This document shows positions 38,431 to 49,426 of a DNA stretch of 64,000 bases, in pieces. The notes below the pieces were generated by a model, which was given only the letters and a program-made list of their open reading frames with translations, made no database searches and was not told the DNA's origin. Source of the stretch: Polydactylus sextarius (taxonomy: Eukaryota; Chordata; Actinopteri; Polynemidae); the NCBI GenBank assembly GCA_016801845.1, contig CM028919.1, positions 3,031,001-3,095,000 of the forward strand, read 5' to 3'. The translations under genes and the position numbers were made by a program. Each line of letters opens with the position of its first letter. Position 1 is the first letter of the stretch.

Positions 38431-41407
38431 GGGGTCGTATCCTCAGACCCACATTCAACTGTTGTGTCAGCCGTGTCTTGACCCTCTCATGTGAGGCTGT
38501 AGCTGGCACACAGACTGTACAGGTGTGTGTGTTTGTGTGTTGTGTGTGTGTGTGTGTGGTCTCGCCGTGCCATGCTGAGGCTGAGGGGTAAGGGGAGGTG
38601 ACAGGGAGGCTTAAGGATGACAAAGAGCAACCACCCTTTGATCCTCAGCCCACATACTACGCTGCGCTGCTTTATAGTGAGAGGAATTATCTTTGATGTC
38701 CACCTCAGGACCTCACGTGTCAAAACGGATCCACTCTTTTGTCGTCCGCACATCTGAAAGGTTCTCACACACTTTCACCACAACGCTGTGATTTCTCTGT
38801 CTTCCGTGTTTGTGTTTGTCGATATCTTTTGAGCAGAGATCATTAAAGGGAAGTTAAAGGGGAAGTTCACTCTAAAATAGAATTCACAAACGATTAAGTT
38901 GAATATGAAAACATTTAAAACAGGGACCTCAATTTTTTTTTTTTTTTCTCTTAGTTAAAATAAATTAACATAGCAGGTAATTCATATTTTACACATTAAT
39001 ATTATTATCATTATTGTCTTATTGTTTTTTAATCAGTGTAAAACAATAACCATACAATTATATGATTGACAAAATCAAGAATCCAAACAAAACAAAAGTG
39101 AGGCAAAAAACCAAATATAATTTAAATATAATATTAGCAACATCAGCAGGATTAAGGATAAAAATGTGATGATGTTTTAACACGTTGTGGTCGTGGCGAC
39201 GCGTAGAATTAAAAAACTAGAAAAAAAAAAAAGAACTAAATCAGAATTAGAACGGCTTCGGCCTTTGAACACACACGGCATGAAAATATGAAGAGGTGTT
39301 ATTTCATTCAACAGTTTGACAATTTTCATGAAAGCGTTTTGATAACTGTCACATATTCAAATAAAACGGTCACTATCAAATCCACTTGAACACACTGACT
39401 AATTATCAGTGGCCATTTTCCTGATTATAGCAACAAAGGCCATGATGTAAAATAACAATAACTGTATTATTAGGGCTTCTATGAATTTGTTTCCATTTCC
39501 AAAACACCAGCTTTCAGATACTCATGTTATTAAATGGACTGTAATCATCTGAAGACATATCAAGGCTGCAACACTGAAGAGAAAATAACACTCAGCTACA
39601 ATTGACACTACTCACACACACACTGTGCTGCCTTTTCCCATTGCTTTTTTTTTTTTTTTTTTTTTTAACTCTTTCCATTATATGATCTGCATGACACACA
39701 TGACAACGATGATGAAGTAATTAGAAATTATGTTGGACAGCCGCTCGCCGCGGAAATGTTGTTAAAATAAGAAATGTCTGCTAACGCTAGCTGTCTCTAT
39801 TCTGTCTTCCCAGAAATAAACAATGGAACTTGTGCTAATTTGAGCTTTCAGTAGGACTGAGAATGTGTTCTGTATTTATATGCGCAGACAGAGATGAGTG
39901 TTTAAAGGAAAGATGCAACAAAATGCACTAAATTGAGAAAAGAATAACATTTAAACAATTAACACTCAATTACAACAAGTAGAAATGTACCTGGGTAGTG
40001 AAAATATTGAAACAGAATTATCACAACAGGGAGCAATTCTGTTTAATCTCACATAATAAATGTTTTAAGCTTGACTTCATCATTTCTCTGAGGATTTAAA
40101 GCTAAAGCTTCAGTCAGGCTTAAGAAAATAAACCTGCCGTGCAACAGACTCTCGGTTTCGCAAAATAATATCGTGTGGATCTTTATGAGGGGGTGCCAGT
40201 TGCTCTGGAGAGGATTGCTGTGGTTCTGAGTTTCCTTGAAGTTCATCAAACATCAGCTGTGGAGTCCTGCTTTGTCACTGTTTAGTCATTTTGGAGGCAG
40301 ATGAAGCAGCGCAGTCAGAGGATCTGCTCTTTGAAAATGCTTGGCCCGCAGACTGCTCACAGATCCAGCAAATCCTTAACAGACTCGCCGCATTTTATGA
40401 GTCTGCCTGGCCACGGTCAGCGAGTACTTAAGAGCTGACTCACACCAGAACCCTTAATACAAAACAGTGAACTATAGCGAGTGAGCAGTAGAGTTGTAAT
40501 AGGCTACTAATTATGGATCGATAAATGAACAATAAATGTTTGTGAAGAAGCGAAGGGCGTTCAACAAACTGTTGCACAACAACAACAAAAAAAAAAAAAA
40601 AAAAGGACAAAAAATGAGACAAGTCAATCCTGTGATGTCTCTCATGTTTCTCAGTCTTGGGTTTGTGCCGTGGGGAATTTCCATAATGCAGCTCCTTATT
40701 CATCCACCCAGTATCCCACACCAGTGTTGGTTTTGCTCTATCTTTAATTTTAATTCCAAACCTCTGATTAACTTGGCTCCCTGACTTAGAAAAAAAAAAA
40801 AAAAAAAAAAAAACACTTGTTTAGGAAAAATTGTCAAAGAAATAGTGTCACGTTATCATCTTCGGCATAATGAGATGATTGTGTAACTAAAAAGCGCGTT
40901 GTTTTTGCGTGATTATATATTCTCTTCTGACAGGCTGAGCTGCTGACTGGTTCCTCCGTGGCGAATGTGGAGGAAGCGCATCGGGCCGGTCAGGAGCTGC
41001 TGAGGCGAGGCTGCGAGTCCGTCATTATCACTTTGGGTCCTCATGGCTGCGTGGTGCTCGAGGCACAAGAGTCTACACCAAAACACGTACCGACCACTGC
41101 GGTCGCAACGGTGGACACGACGGTAAAACACCGCACACGTGTGTGTCATGTTTGGATTGTTTTAGTTTATAAATGTAATAAAATATTTAAAAAAAAAAAA
41201 AAAAAAAAAAACAGTCACAGCAGAGAAGCCAGAAGATCAACAATCACATTTTTTTTTGGCTGATTTCATTATCAATTCATCTTGGAATTGGAATTTTATT
41301 ATTATTATTTATTTTATTATTGTTATTTTGTCACTTTTCCAGCCCACAGTCATGTTTTTTTTTTTTTTTAATTCCAAATCTATTCAGCTTTTAATCAAAT
41401 CATGATA

Positions 41408-41448
<41 letters not shown>

Positions 41449-44400
41449 CAGCAAATTGTTAAAAATTAGAAAATAAAATTACAGAATGAAGAGGATGAGT
41501 CGATGTGACATTGGAGACACACAAAGAAAAGAATGAGGGGAGATTTTTTTTTATTTCACTATTGAACACCAAGAAATTTAAAGTTATTACTGGATTGAAG
41601 GATGAAGTTATTTGTTGGGAATAAAGTCAATGGTCTGCTGTTAATTATTTTTAGGTTGTTGTTTGTTCTGTAGCTTTTCTTCCACACAACATCGTAACTA
41701 AACCTGATTTTTTTTTTTTTTTCTGTCTCAGTCGCTGACTCTGCCTCAGGTTTTACGCCTTCACAATCAATTCACTTGATCAGCTGTGGTCTCTGTGCTG
41801 CAGCAGACGTAACCGTCGATACCGTCACATCTGCCCATTAGCAGCTATTTCAGCCTCTTCTCCCTCTGGACATACACAAGTTCTGATCCTCATCGCCACG
41901 TCGTGTCTGTGGCTGAAAGAGGCAGAATTTCTTTGTTTGTGAAACTGATTCAAATACGGTTCATCTACGTGACATGTTTTGTAGAGACGAACACGTGTTG
42001 CCGGCGTCAGTAGTTTAATTTATTCTCAAATGTTTGACTTTATTCTCAAAATATAAAATTAAAAATTCCTCCTCCTCCTTTTTTTTTTTTTTTTTTTTAC
42101 TTTATGCCTGGCCTTAACACTTCTTCATAGATTGATGAATAGGCCATAGATAGGCCAAAAACATCAACCCACAGTAGGCTGTCAAAAACCACCCAAAACA
42201 AGTGAAAAACGTCAAACCAACATATGATGTCAAAATCTGCCGAAAACACTTCAGCCACTTTAACCACCAGTATGTTGTAACACTCTTGGACTTGCCGCCA
42301 CTCAATACTCCACTTGCATGCTCACATACTTTAGAATAATTTTTTTTTTTTTTATCAACATGTTTGTCTGTACTTTTCCATTTGTATTTTTATCTCCAAT
42401 ACTAGGTCATGGCACTGGTTGTTAATGTGAAAGGGAAAATTCAAATGGAAGATTATGTAACGCAGCCCACTCCTCACTCTAATATAGGTATAGGGGGGAG
42501 TTGCTTTAAAGCAATAACATAGGAAACAACAATTATTTTTCATAAGAAAAAAAAATCCTGCTGCTGTTCCATAACAAAGCTCTCTCAAACAGAGGTATTT
42601 TACTGTCTGCTCATCACGGGTGAGTAAAGGTCTGGTACTCTGAGCACTCATGAAGCTCCAGATCTATCTGTTGCTCAACCAGAACACTTTAAAAGCATCG
42701 GGGAAGTGGTGACCACCAGCTGTTTCCCCCTCCCTGATACTAATCTTTAAAAGAGACCAGCGCACTTGACTCATTTCACACCAACCTCTGTGGCTTGCTT
42801 TCGTCACAGGAACCTCGGTTCGATGTTTGCGTATCCTGTCTCTAAGGGTTTTGCGGGGCCTGTGTTGAGCCGACCAAATGCGTCATCACACAGAGGTGTT
42901 AATCACCTCTTTGTTATTACCAGATTTGATTAAAGCTTCTTGATTGTTTGTGTAATGGAGTCTTTTACTGAATAGTTCCCCCCAGGGACTTTTATTGTGC
43001 TACAATTTCCAAAAGCCGGTCATCACAGCAGTGTAGTAAAAACCGGAGTACAGCCATTACAAGCGTTCAGTCACAGTTTTACATGAAAAGCCACATCGCA
43101 TGTTGTGAAAGTGGGGATAAAAGCAAAGAGTTTAGAGGGTATGTAATACAGAGGGAAAAAAAAAACCACAGTGTTGAGTTGAGTTTTGTTTCCAGACACA
43201 CCAGAGGAAGTGCAGCTCTGCTACACAGTCGCATCGACTTGTCATCCCAAGTCACTCCGGTGTTTCAAGAACAAAGCGTTCGCTTTCTGAAACGGTTCGT
43301 GACCTCCTGCGTGCCCCCACATTTCCAAAGCAGACAGACATAACTAAGCCTTATGCACTGTCTTCACTCTCCACACTTCCCAATAGCCCCCAGGATAACT
43401 CACCCACCACCCCTATCCACCTCCCTCACCCCTCCTCCTCCTCTGCCATGACTCACCTCTTGGGCCTGCATCAGTCAGCAGAAAGCTGTGGTCGGGCCTG
43501 CTGCATGTCCCCACACACACACACACATACACATACATACACACACACTCTCACCCCACCCCTTCTGCTGCTTTGATGAGCCCATAAATTCTGGAGTGTT
43601 TAACTCTTTTGGACATCATAATCCCTCTTCCAGTAAGGCCCTTGCTTTTTTTTTTTTACCGGAGAAGCAAAAAAGACAACAGGTTGTTATCAAGATCATT
43701 ATTCACTTCACTGAGGCTGTTCTAGTAACTCAGGCCTTTTAGTTGTGTTTACCGTACCTCCTCTGTTATCTGTGCTTGCTTTATTTTGCTCTTTGTAGTG
43801 GTATTGACAGGTATCTTTTCAAAAGATTGGCTCCAAGATTATCAGCAGCAGGTATTTTCTTGCTTGTTACTCTCTAGTTTCAAGAGAACTGGACTGTGAA
43901 GTGAAGCCGTATTTTCAGCTGCGATTCTTCGATATCAACACAGTGAGTCACTTGCGGTTTCTCGCTATTTTAGCTAGGCTACTGTTGAGCTGGGGGCCGC
44001 AGGAGGCATGGCGAGCCACTAATCGGAACAAACACAACCATTTTTTTTTATTTGGATGTGATTTGTTTTCACTTGTGATTGATTGATTTAGCTGATAAAT
44101 CTTTTAGCTTCCTTGTGACTGTAACGATGTCATCAACTACTCCTCCCGCAGCTGTCTGAATAACACATTTTACATGGCATAAGCAATTATGGGCTGAGTC
44201 AGGGTTATGAATCTGGATGAATAACAAAGAAAATCTGCTCATCTACTGTGGGTCTCCCCCACCCCTCCCACTTCATCCGTTTGTCTCTCTTTTGTCTTAA
44301 ATTGAGTACAGGCTTCCCTCGTCAAGATCAGAGCCGTGGCTGTTTTTGTGTGGACAGTTAGATGAGGCGCGCACACACACACATATACACACACATATAC

Positions 44401-45452
44401 ACAGTGCCTTTTAGCCCCAACAGGACTTGGGTGGCCTCGGTTTCCACTGCTCCGGGAGGTCCAGTGTGTAGGGGCGAAAGGTAGACAGTGCTGTCTAAAC
44501 CAGACATTACAGCTGTACGGTCAAATTATTCCCAGTCTTCTTCTATGACTCGAGACATGTAAGAACCAATTGCATGACTCCTTCCTGGAAGCCCAAGGTA
44601 AGGGAATACCTCCTGAGCACTGCATTCCTCAACTCTGCAAACTCAGGGCCAACATGACACAATGAGAAAACTGCCACATCACCATGTTTTAATGGACTGC
44701 ACATGCTACAGCAGCTGCTGTTGAGCGGCCCAGATGTTAGCCCGGTCCTGCCAGCACAGTCATGTTGATCAGCATTATACACCAAAGGGTGAAAGAGGCC
44801 TAAGACAAAGCATTGCAGATGGATCAAAGATATTAGAAGCTCTAACTGGTGCAATTAAATACGTTTTTGATGTGTGAACCTTTCTCCCTTGTCGCTTCAG
44901 AGGAGTCATCCCCGGCTGTTTGTGAGTCTTTCAGGAAGCTTCCGGACGTGGAAGACGCCGTGAGTCATCTCTGCCCCTCAGTGGGTCTTTGCTCTCCCCA
45001 GGGTGCCTTTTCATTGACAAAGGCTGTAGGCTTCAGGAGTTAACTGCACATAGCTCCATCTGTCATACCAGGCTGGGAGTCAAGATCACAGGAGGCCTCC
45101 GGCTGAGAAACACTCACAGGTTTCTAGAGGCTCAGAAGGTTCAGTGGGCGCAGCAGACTGTGTAGCATGAAAGATATGCAGTGCGGAAGAGCTCTCTCTG
45201 AGATCTGCGTTTTCTATAGGTTTTGTTTTCTTATGCCTGTGTTTGGTGTTCATCACTCAGTGCTGTTGTGCTGCAGCATTTTACAAAGATCACTTGTCAA
45301 TCAAAGAGCGTGGGCGCTACTGCTGTCTTTGTCCTTGGATTTTGTATTGATGGACTTCTGAGTTTCTGTATGCGCTCCTTTGTTTGTCTGTGCAGCCATG
45401 GCAGTTATTACTGCTTGTGTTAACTTTTCAACTCCTCTTCTGTTTATTCCAA

Positions 45453-45487
<35 letters not shown>

Positions 45488-48400
45488 CATGCTGCTGTCA
45501 GAAGCTTTACAAAAAGGTAATTTCCCTGAAGTTTTGACCGTGAAAGACTACTGTGTTTCTTACAACAAATGAAGAGCTTTCAGTGGCCATCAGTGCTGAG
45601 TTGTATTAGAGGCTGGTGAATATAACTAGAGAAGCAGATGTTTTGAGGTATTTAATTTGCACCAAACAAAAAAGTTCATTCGCTCTCTGATCGCATGCTT
45701 ACGCTGCAATGTCACACTCGTATCACGTCAAACTGCCAAGGACTTCTGAAACCACACTCTTAATTTGGTGAGCTTCTCACAGACACGTCTGCCATCCTAA
45801 TTTCTAACTTCAGTCTGAGCACCAGTAGCAAGAAGGCAGAGGAACGCCGCAGAGGTCAAGACGTTGGGGGTGGGGTGGGGCAGCATCACGGCTCATCTGC
45901 AGCAAAAGCTTGTGTCACTTGATTGACAGGCCTCCAGATCTAACCTTCACCAAACTGTGTCGAGGGCAGCGGCAGCGCGGCTGAAGGGGGGAGCGCTTGT
46001 CAGCCTCGTTGAGCTTCATTCACCGGATCCGGCAGCGTCACATGTCAGTCTCAGGGAAGGAGACGTCGTTAGTAATATGGGGAAAGGTCGGATGGTGGTT
46101 CGTACAGTTGAAGGATCTATAGATGGAGGAGTGAAAGCTTGTGTTGTTAGCTTGCAAGTAGCACATTTGTGTAGCGGTGGATGTCGAGCATGTTTCATTT
46201 TGTCATTAAAATAATGACTTTTCAAAACTCTTGCCCAAGGACACAGTTAGCGAATGAGATCCTGATATTCCCATGAAATATCTGGATTCATTTCCTGGAA
46301 CTCCAGGATTATTAAAATGTGTGGTCATGTGTTCATGTTTGTGTTTCACTGAAACACAAACACCTACACAAAGTCTCATGAATTAATAATTACAAAAACA
46401 AGAGAGGATCTAATTTTAACCACCTTCTGGATACTTTTCATGCTAAAGATTTTTTGTTTAGTCAAAGCAAGATTAAATGATGGAACCAAGATGCAAAATC
46501 TGTAAATAACATGAAATAATAATGAATAATTTAACAATAATTTTAGGATCAACCCTCCATAGTTTTGTTGATTAAATATTAAACGGATATGGACTTGCTG
46601 ACTTTAGCAGTTGATATTTTATTCTATTTTATTAAGAAATGTATCAAATTTCAAAATTTCTAGTCTGACATGACAACGATGGTTGTTTTAGCAGGAAGTG
46701 TTTGTAGATTAACCGAATGTCAACAGCTGATTTAAAATGTAAAGGGAAAATAAAGAGATAAATGTTAAATAAATATGAAAAATACTAACTGACCATAATC
46801 ATACAGACCAAATGTTATGTTTGCGTCAGCCTAACATAGTTGGGTTAGTGGCCTCCTCAGTGTTCTGTTCTCCATTAGCCATTGATTCCCAGTCATCAAC
46901 CTCCCACTTAAGAGCAGCATCATCATTTCTGCCGCGACGTGTGAAACAGGAGACGAGCCAGCACCAAACCAGTAGAACTGCCTCACCAAAGCCTCATTTC
47001 CAAACGCTGGCTGTGCTGAAGCCCAGCCCAGCTACCAGACAGGAGACATAAACACACCACGGCTTTAAACATGGAAATCCACCAGGCCTGCGAAATGTTT
47101 CTGCTCTGATCTCACACTTTCCAATATGTCTTCCAGTCCAGGAGACACACCAGTGGCGTGCACTGGGATGGGGGAGGGATGCAAGAATGCCCTTTTTCCA
47201 AATGACAAATCACTGCATTTTTTGATTGTATCTATCATCCGGTTGAACAAGGGTTGCCTCAGATAACAGCAGTTTAGGTGCTTGTGATAAAAATCCTAGT
47301 GCTGTGAGCGCCTTGCCCTCCAGGTGCCCCGTCATGGTGGACCCTGTTTGGCCCCCTCGGTCACAGGCCGAGACCCTTTCTGCCTGACTGGGGTCAGGGT
47401 TTGGGTTTTCGTTTTTTGCCTTATGGCCACTGAATCATCCCATACAACTGACAACCTTCACTCGTGACAAAAGGGTTACTTTGAGGTTTTGGGGGAGGAG
47501 GGGGGAGGGAGGCAGGCTCACAGAGGTGCTCAGAAGAGAGAGTGCAATGAACTCTTTTGAGAGCCAAAGTGATGAGTAATGGAGCAGGCTTGTGAGAACC
47601 AGTGTCGGGGGGCCATTTGTGGTTAAACATGAGCGTGTCGCCACATACCATTGTGCCTTTTCCCATCAGTGAACACCCCCCCCTCCCCTCCCCTCCACCA
47701 CCACCTCCTCTCCCATGGTGTCCCATCCCAGCCAAATCCCTCCAGGGCGTAGACGGCACATTCCATCTCTATCAATAGATGAGGCGGGAAAAAAAAAAGG
47801 AATAATTTATCTATTCAGAGAGAAATCGCCAAAAACCAGAAGTGTTGGCAGTTCTGGTGAAGCCACTGTGAGTAATTAAAGCGTCCATGTGCCATTTAGC
47901 TGATGTTGTAAAACTAATAGCCATTACTGCCCTCTTTTTTTTTTTTTTTTTCCTTTTTGGGAGATTTGATAGTTGTTTAAGAAAATTGTTTTATTTTTAA
48001 TCAATAAATTAATTTGTGTATAAATGTATCAACAACTCTAATACTCTAATAACAATATTAGAGTACTTAAAACACACTGTCATTCTTTTGTGGTGGGTTG
48101 ACAGTATATTAAAGGACTACGGTTTGAATTTAAGATATTTCATGAGCTTATGACATCTGATATATGATTCATTATCAAAGCATTATGACATCTATGTAAA
48201 CGTGATTAACTTCCAGAAAACAGATGTTCCTATGAAAGCGCTGCACACCAGACAGATATTCAGTAACACGTTCCTTTTTGTCGAAGCTGCAGGAAACGAC
48301 CTGTGGAACAGCTCACAAATGCCATAGCACCCCCTACTGCTCAGTTTATTCCTTTAAAAAAAAAAAAAAAAACCCAAACTTCACCCGTGAACTTAAAAAT

Positions 48401-48796
48401 ACAGACTGAAACTATTTTTAACAGTACAAATTTTAGATAAACGGTAGTTTACATTTACATTGAATTACTGTTGTAAACCACTTTATACACACTTGTTGTG
48501 CAGCCTTCCCTGATTTTTAGATTCTGCTGAGCAGGGCACATGGCCCAAGAGCTGCTCAGTGGAACCATTTGCGCTGCAGGTGAAATTTAATAAACCTTTG
48601 TTATAATATTGTTTCTTCCCAGGGTGCTGGAGACAGCTTTATTGGAGCACTGGCATTTTACATGGCTCATTATCCCATGATGCCTCTGGAGGAGATGACC
48701 CGCAGAGCCAATCAGGTGGCAGCAGTGAGCGTGCAGGCCGTGGGCACACAGACGTCTTACCCCTTCAAAAAGGACCTGCCAGCTGAGCTGTTCTGA
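19602..48796 (+). CDS. rbks: RBKS, ribokinase, complete, 8 coding exons
   Basis: Ribokinase phosphorylates D-ribose to ribose 5-phosphate with ATP in the cytosol, feeding nucleotide and pentose-phosphate metabolism. Coding exons are 19602-19660, 26502-26634, 27664-27727, 28182-28244, 29029-29193, 35299-35390, 40934-41122 and 48623-48796: 939 nt, 312 residues plus stop, against 322 in human. PfkB-family features in order: VVGSCMTDLVS near residues 10-20; signature 1 GFGGKGANQ at 40-48; NPAPA at 167-171; the NxxE motif NESE at 189-192; ITLGPHG near 224-230; signature 2 DTTGAGDSF at 253-261 with the catalytic Asp at 259; and a C-terminal GTQTSYP segment. All eight blocks are collinear with vertebrate RBKS and every junction keeps phase. 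It is divergent from BABAM2 and convergent with MRPL33. No frameshift or premature stop is present, so the gene appears functional. Confidence 0.97.
21669..21686. repeat. (TA)n microsatellite
   Basis: About nine TA units in RBKS intron 1. Confidence 0.9.
21882..22779. repeat. Cluster of long homopolymer tracts
   Basis: T25 (21882-21906), T21 (22025-22045), A13 (22581-22593), T22 (22603-22624) and A20 (22760-22779) all fall within 0.9 kb of RBKS intron 1. Confidence 0.9.
22506..22520 (-). promoter_or_regulatory. CTCF-like motif
   Basis: On the minus strand GGCAGTAGGGGGCGC matches the CTCF core (CCASYAGGGGGCGC-type). It lies in RBKS intron 1. Binding is inferred from the motif only. Confidence 0.4.
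23110..23144. other. Perfect inverted repeat (14-bp stem, 7-nt loop)
   Basis: Arms AATACCCTGATGCT (23110-23123) and AGCATCAGGGTATT (23131-23144) are exact reverse complements around CTAACAC. They lie in RBKS intron 1. No flanking T-tract makes it look like a terminator, and the stem is short for a typical pre-miRNA. Confidence 0.85.
25360..25380. repeat. (TG)10 microsatellite
   Basis: About ten TG units in RBKS intron 1. Confidence 0.9.
26502..26634 (+). CDS. rbks: RBKS coding exon 2
   Basis: Acceptor TTCCCCTTCAG. C completes the serine codon split with exon 1, then 44 codons include QAPRLPKAGETIHGHKFFIG and the PfkB signature 1 GGKGANQ, ending MVCK in phase 0. The donor is AAG|GTTCGA, a poor match to GTRAGT at +3, +4 and +6. 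It is supported because the frame continues exactly into VGKD of exon 3. Confidence 0.96.
26635..27663 (+). other. RBKS intron 2 with a GC-rich block
   Basis: A 1.0-kb intron whose part from about 26900 to 27560 is much richer in G+C and CpG than surrounding introns. Its reading frames on either strand do not resemble any family I know. Confidence 0.9.
27664..27727 (+). CDS. rbks: RBKS coding exon 3
   Basis: Acceptor CTTTTCTAG and donor CAG|GTAAGA. It codes for 21 residues, VGKDFFGDSYIQNFKDNGVH then T, plus G. This corresponds to the VGKDSFGNDY region of vertebrate ribokinase. Confidence 0.96.
27728..28181 (+). other. RBKS intron 3
   Basis: A short 454-nt intron, T-rich toward the acceptor. 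No internal feature seen. Confidence 0.93.
28182..28244 (+). CDS. rbks: RBKS coding exon 4
   Basis: Acceptor TTCTCTTTCAG and donor GCAG|GTAAAT. AC completes Asp, followed by FVVQTSDAATGAASIIVNNA, plus G. The DAATGAASIIVNN motif is the substrate-lid strand region of ribokinase. Confidence 0.96.
28245..29028 (+). other. RBKS intron 4
   Basis: A 784-nt intron with two CA-rich tracts (28350-28372 and 28455-28488). Nothing else was recognised. Confidence 0.93.
28455..28488. repeat. (AC)17 microsatellite
   Basis: AC run in RBKS intron 4, about 210 nt after exon 4. Confidence 0.95.
29029..29193 (+). CDS. rbks: RBKS coding exon 5
   Basis: Acceptor GACTACAG and donor AAAG|GTCAGT. It codes for G, 54 full codons including ENAIVIVAGANMLL and VLMCQLEINPQTSLQAL, then G. 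It matches the VIVAGANLLL and MVCQLEI blocks of vertebrate RBKS. Confidence 0.96.
30625..30646. repeat. Poly(T) tract, 22 nt
   Basis: T run just before the GC-rich block of RBKS intron 5. Confidence 0.95.
31222..31716. mobile_element. Tc1-like non-autonomous element (MITE-like)
   Basis: The ends are inverted copies of TACACTACCAG (31222-31232 and 31706-31716). The outer TA on each side matches the TA target duplication of Tc1/mariner elements. The right end, AAAACTTTTGACTGGTAGTG, closely resembles ends of teleost Tc1-like transposons. The left end diverges after 11 nt. The 495-nt interior holds no transposase frame, so this is a degenerate or internally deleted copy within RBKS intron 5. Confidence 0.5.
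34437..34458. repeat. (CA)n microsatellite
   Basis: CA run in RBKS intron 5 within a wider CA-rich stretch (34290-34810). Confidence 0.9.
35299..35390 (+). CDS. rbks: RBKS coding exon 6
   Basis: Acceptor TCTCGTTACAG. TA completes Val, then 30 codons, KTIFNPAPAIPDLDPDFYKV and SDVFCCNESE, ending in phase 0. The donor GAG|GTGATG is weak at +5 (T). A (CA)19 repeat begins at 35400, 10 nt after the exon end. The length of 92 nt means skipping this exon would shift the frame. Confidence 0.96.
35400..35437. repeat. (CA)19 microsatellite next to RBKS exon 6
   Basis: Begins 10 nt after the exon 6 donor on the sense strand, so the transcript carries (CA)19 close to the 5' splice site. Confidence 0.97.
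36050..36430. repeat. Degenerate dispersed repeat (class uncertain)
   Basis: Segments such as AAAATCTACTTTAAAAAGGC followed by AGCAAGTGAAGAG, and TTCTGGCAGCTGCATTTTGA, resemble a high-copy interspersed sequence I associate with teleost genomes. No terminal repeats or reverse-transcriptase frame were identified, so class and exact limits are uncertain. Confidence 0.35.
37734..37763. repeat. (TA)15 microsatellite
   Basis: TA run in RBKS intron 6; a shorter TA/CA compound repeat lies at about 37461-37490 and an (ATA)n tract at about 37106-37135. Confidence 0.9.
38099..38559. repeat. TG/CA-rich cluster with poly(T)
   Basis: (TG)n at 38099-38119, (CA)n near 38127-38142, T24 at 38248-38271, (TG)n at 38393-38428 and an interrupted TG tract at 38523-38559, in RBKS intron 6. 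Confidence 0.9.
40790..40813. repeat. Poly(A) tract, 24 nt
   Basis: A run about 120 nt before RBKS exon 7; another A18-type run lies near 40587-40604. Confidence 0.95.
40934..41122 (+). CDS. rbks: RBKS coding exon 7
   Basis: Acceptor CTTCTGACAG and donor ACG|GTAAAA. It has 63 in-phase codons starting AELLTGSS and including RRGCESVIITLGPHGCVVLE and PKHVPT, ending VDTT. The active-site motif DTTGAGDSF is split by intron 7 between DTT and GAGDSF. The exon is clearly GC-richer than the flanking intron. Confidence 0.96.
41189..41444. repeat. Poly(A) and (CA)17 tracts
   Basis: A23 at 41189-41211 and (CA)17 at 41411-41444 in the first 330 nt of RBKS intron 7. Confidence 0.95.
42156..42241. repeat. 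Degenerate tandem repeat, 48-bp spacing
   Basis: Two 38-nt copies (42156-42193 and 42204-42241) match at about 27 of 38 positions, each ending with a TGTCAAAA-containing segment. It lies in RBKS intron 7. Confidence 0.45.
43512..43549. repeat. CA/CATA microsatellite
   Basis: Compound CA repeat interrupted by CATA units in RBKS intron 7. Confidence 0.9.
45455..45485. repeat. (AC)15 microsatellite
   Basis: AC run in RBKS intron 7. Confidence 0.95.
48326..48342 (-). promoter_or_regulatory. CTCF-like motif
   Basis: On the minus strand GAGCAGTAGGGGGTGCT is a good CTCF-core match, about 280 nt before RBKS exon 8. Confidence 0.35.
48623..48796 (+). CDS. rbks: RBKS coding exon 8 (terminal)
   Basis: Acceptor TTTCTTCCCAG. 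It codes for 57 residues beginning GAGDSFIGALAFYMAHYP, including AAVSVQAVGTQTSYPFKKDL, then PAELF and TGA at 48794-48796. It holds the catalytic Asp of GAGDSF. No canonical AATAAA follows within the next few hundred bases; AATATAAA at 48903-48910 is a possible variant signal. Confidence 0.96.
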   Translation, partial: GAGDSFIGALAFYMAHYPMMPLEEMTRRANQVAAVSVQAVGTQTSYPFKKDLPAELF

Positions 48797-49426
48797 GAAC
48801 AGCACAGATGTCGGTGTAAACAGATCGAACCTGCTGAACACTAAGCTGAGCAAAGCAATGTGAAACAGGTGAGGACTGTTAACACATGACAAGTGATACT
48901 TTAATATAAAGATGAAGATGACTTAAATTCAACAATGTAATGCAAATCATGCCTCAGTGACACTGTCTCACTTTAATAATTGATGAGCATCTTAATAGTA
49001 AATGTGAATTATCCCATATAAATTAACAGTTTAAGCATATTTATCAGATTTTAAAGAGTTTGAGTTTACAACAGCCAACTGAATGATTAGCAGTCAATAC
49101 ACATACTGTACAGATCTGCAAAACTCCAACTATTACTATAACTGCAATTATTATTACTCTACCTCACTTTAATACAGGCGTTTTTCTTGTGAAAAATGAT
49201 TTTTTTTAAAAACACTTTGTTGAGACTCAGCCGGGGTCTTCATCAAGCTGAATTGCAGCACAGACAACAGAGCACTTCTGACAGATCCAAGTAGAAATGT
49301 CCATGAATCCACATCAGCCATCCAATCAGAGACGCTGACTAACCAACACCTTGCATAATCCACCACTATGGAAATTGTTTGCGTAAACCCAGCGGGTTTA
49401 TATTGTCCATCGATTTTGGTGCGTCG
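48797..49426. other. Convergent 3' gap between RBKS and MRPL33
   Basis: 630 nt between the two stop codons that must hold both 3' UTRs. No canonical AATAAA is visible on either strand; variants AATATAAA (plus, 48903) and AATATA (minus, 49404-49399) are present. The two 3' UTRs could overlap. Confidence 0.8.

Larger units (their letters stand above)
35391..40933 (+). other. RBKS intron 6
   Basis: A 5.5-kb intron starting almost directly with (CA)19. It includes a degenerate interspersed repeat (about 36050-36430), (ATA) and (TA) tracts around 37100-37763, a TG/CA-rich cluster (38093-38560) and long A/T runs. No exon was seen. Confidence 0.9.
41123..48622 (+). other. RBKS intron 7
   Basis: The largest RBKS intron, 7.5 kb, splitting the active-site motif DTT|GAGDSF. 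It contains A23 and (CA)17 tracts near its start, a degenerate 48-bp-spaced repeat (42156-42241), CA tracts at 43512 and 45455, a G/C-rich stretch near 47490-47760, and a CTCF-like motif at 48326-48342. A 103-codon minus-strand frame (44854-44543) has no recognised relative. Confidence 0.9.

Noticed and set aside
47148..47170. CCAGTGGCGTGCAC as a possible DNA-transposon terminus
   Set aside because: No matching inverted end or target duplication was found.
47421..47759. 112-codon minus-strand frame with a Gly-rich run
   Set aside because: Driven by a CCCCTCC-type low-complexity tract; no conserved domain.
48587..48892. 101-codon minus-strand frame opposite RBKS exon 8
   Set aside because: Antisense shadow of a conserved coding exon.
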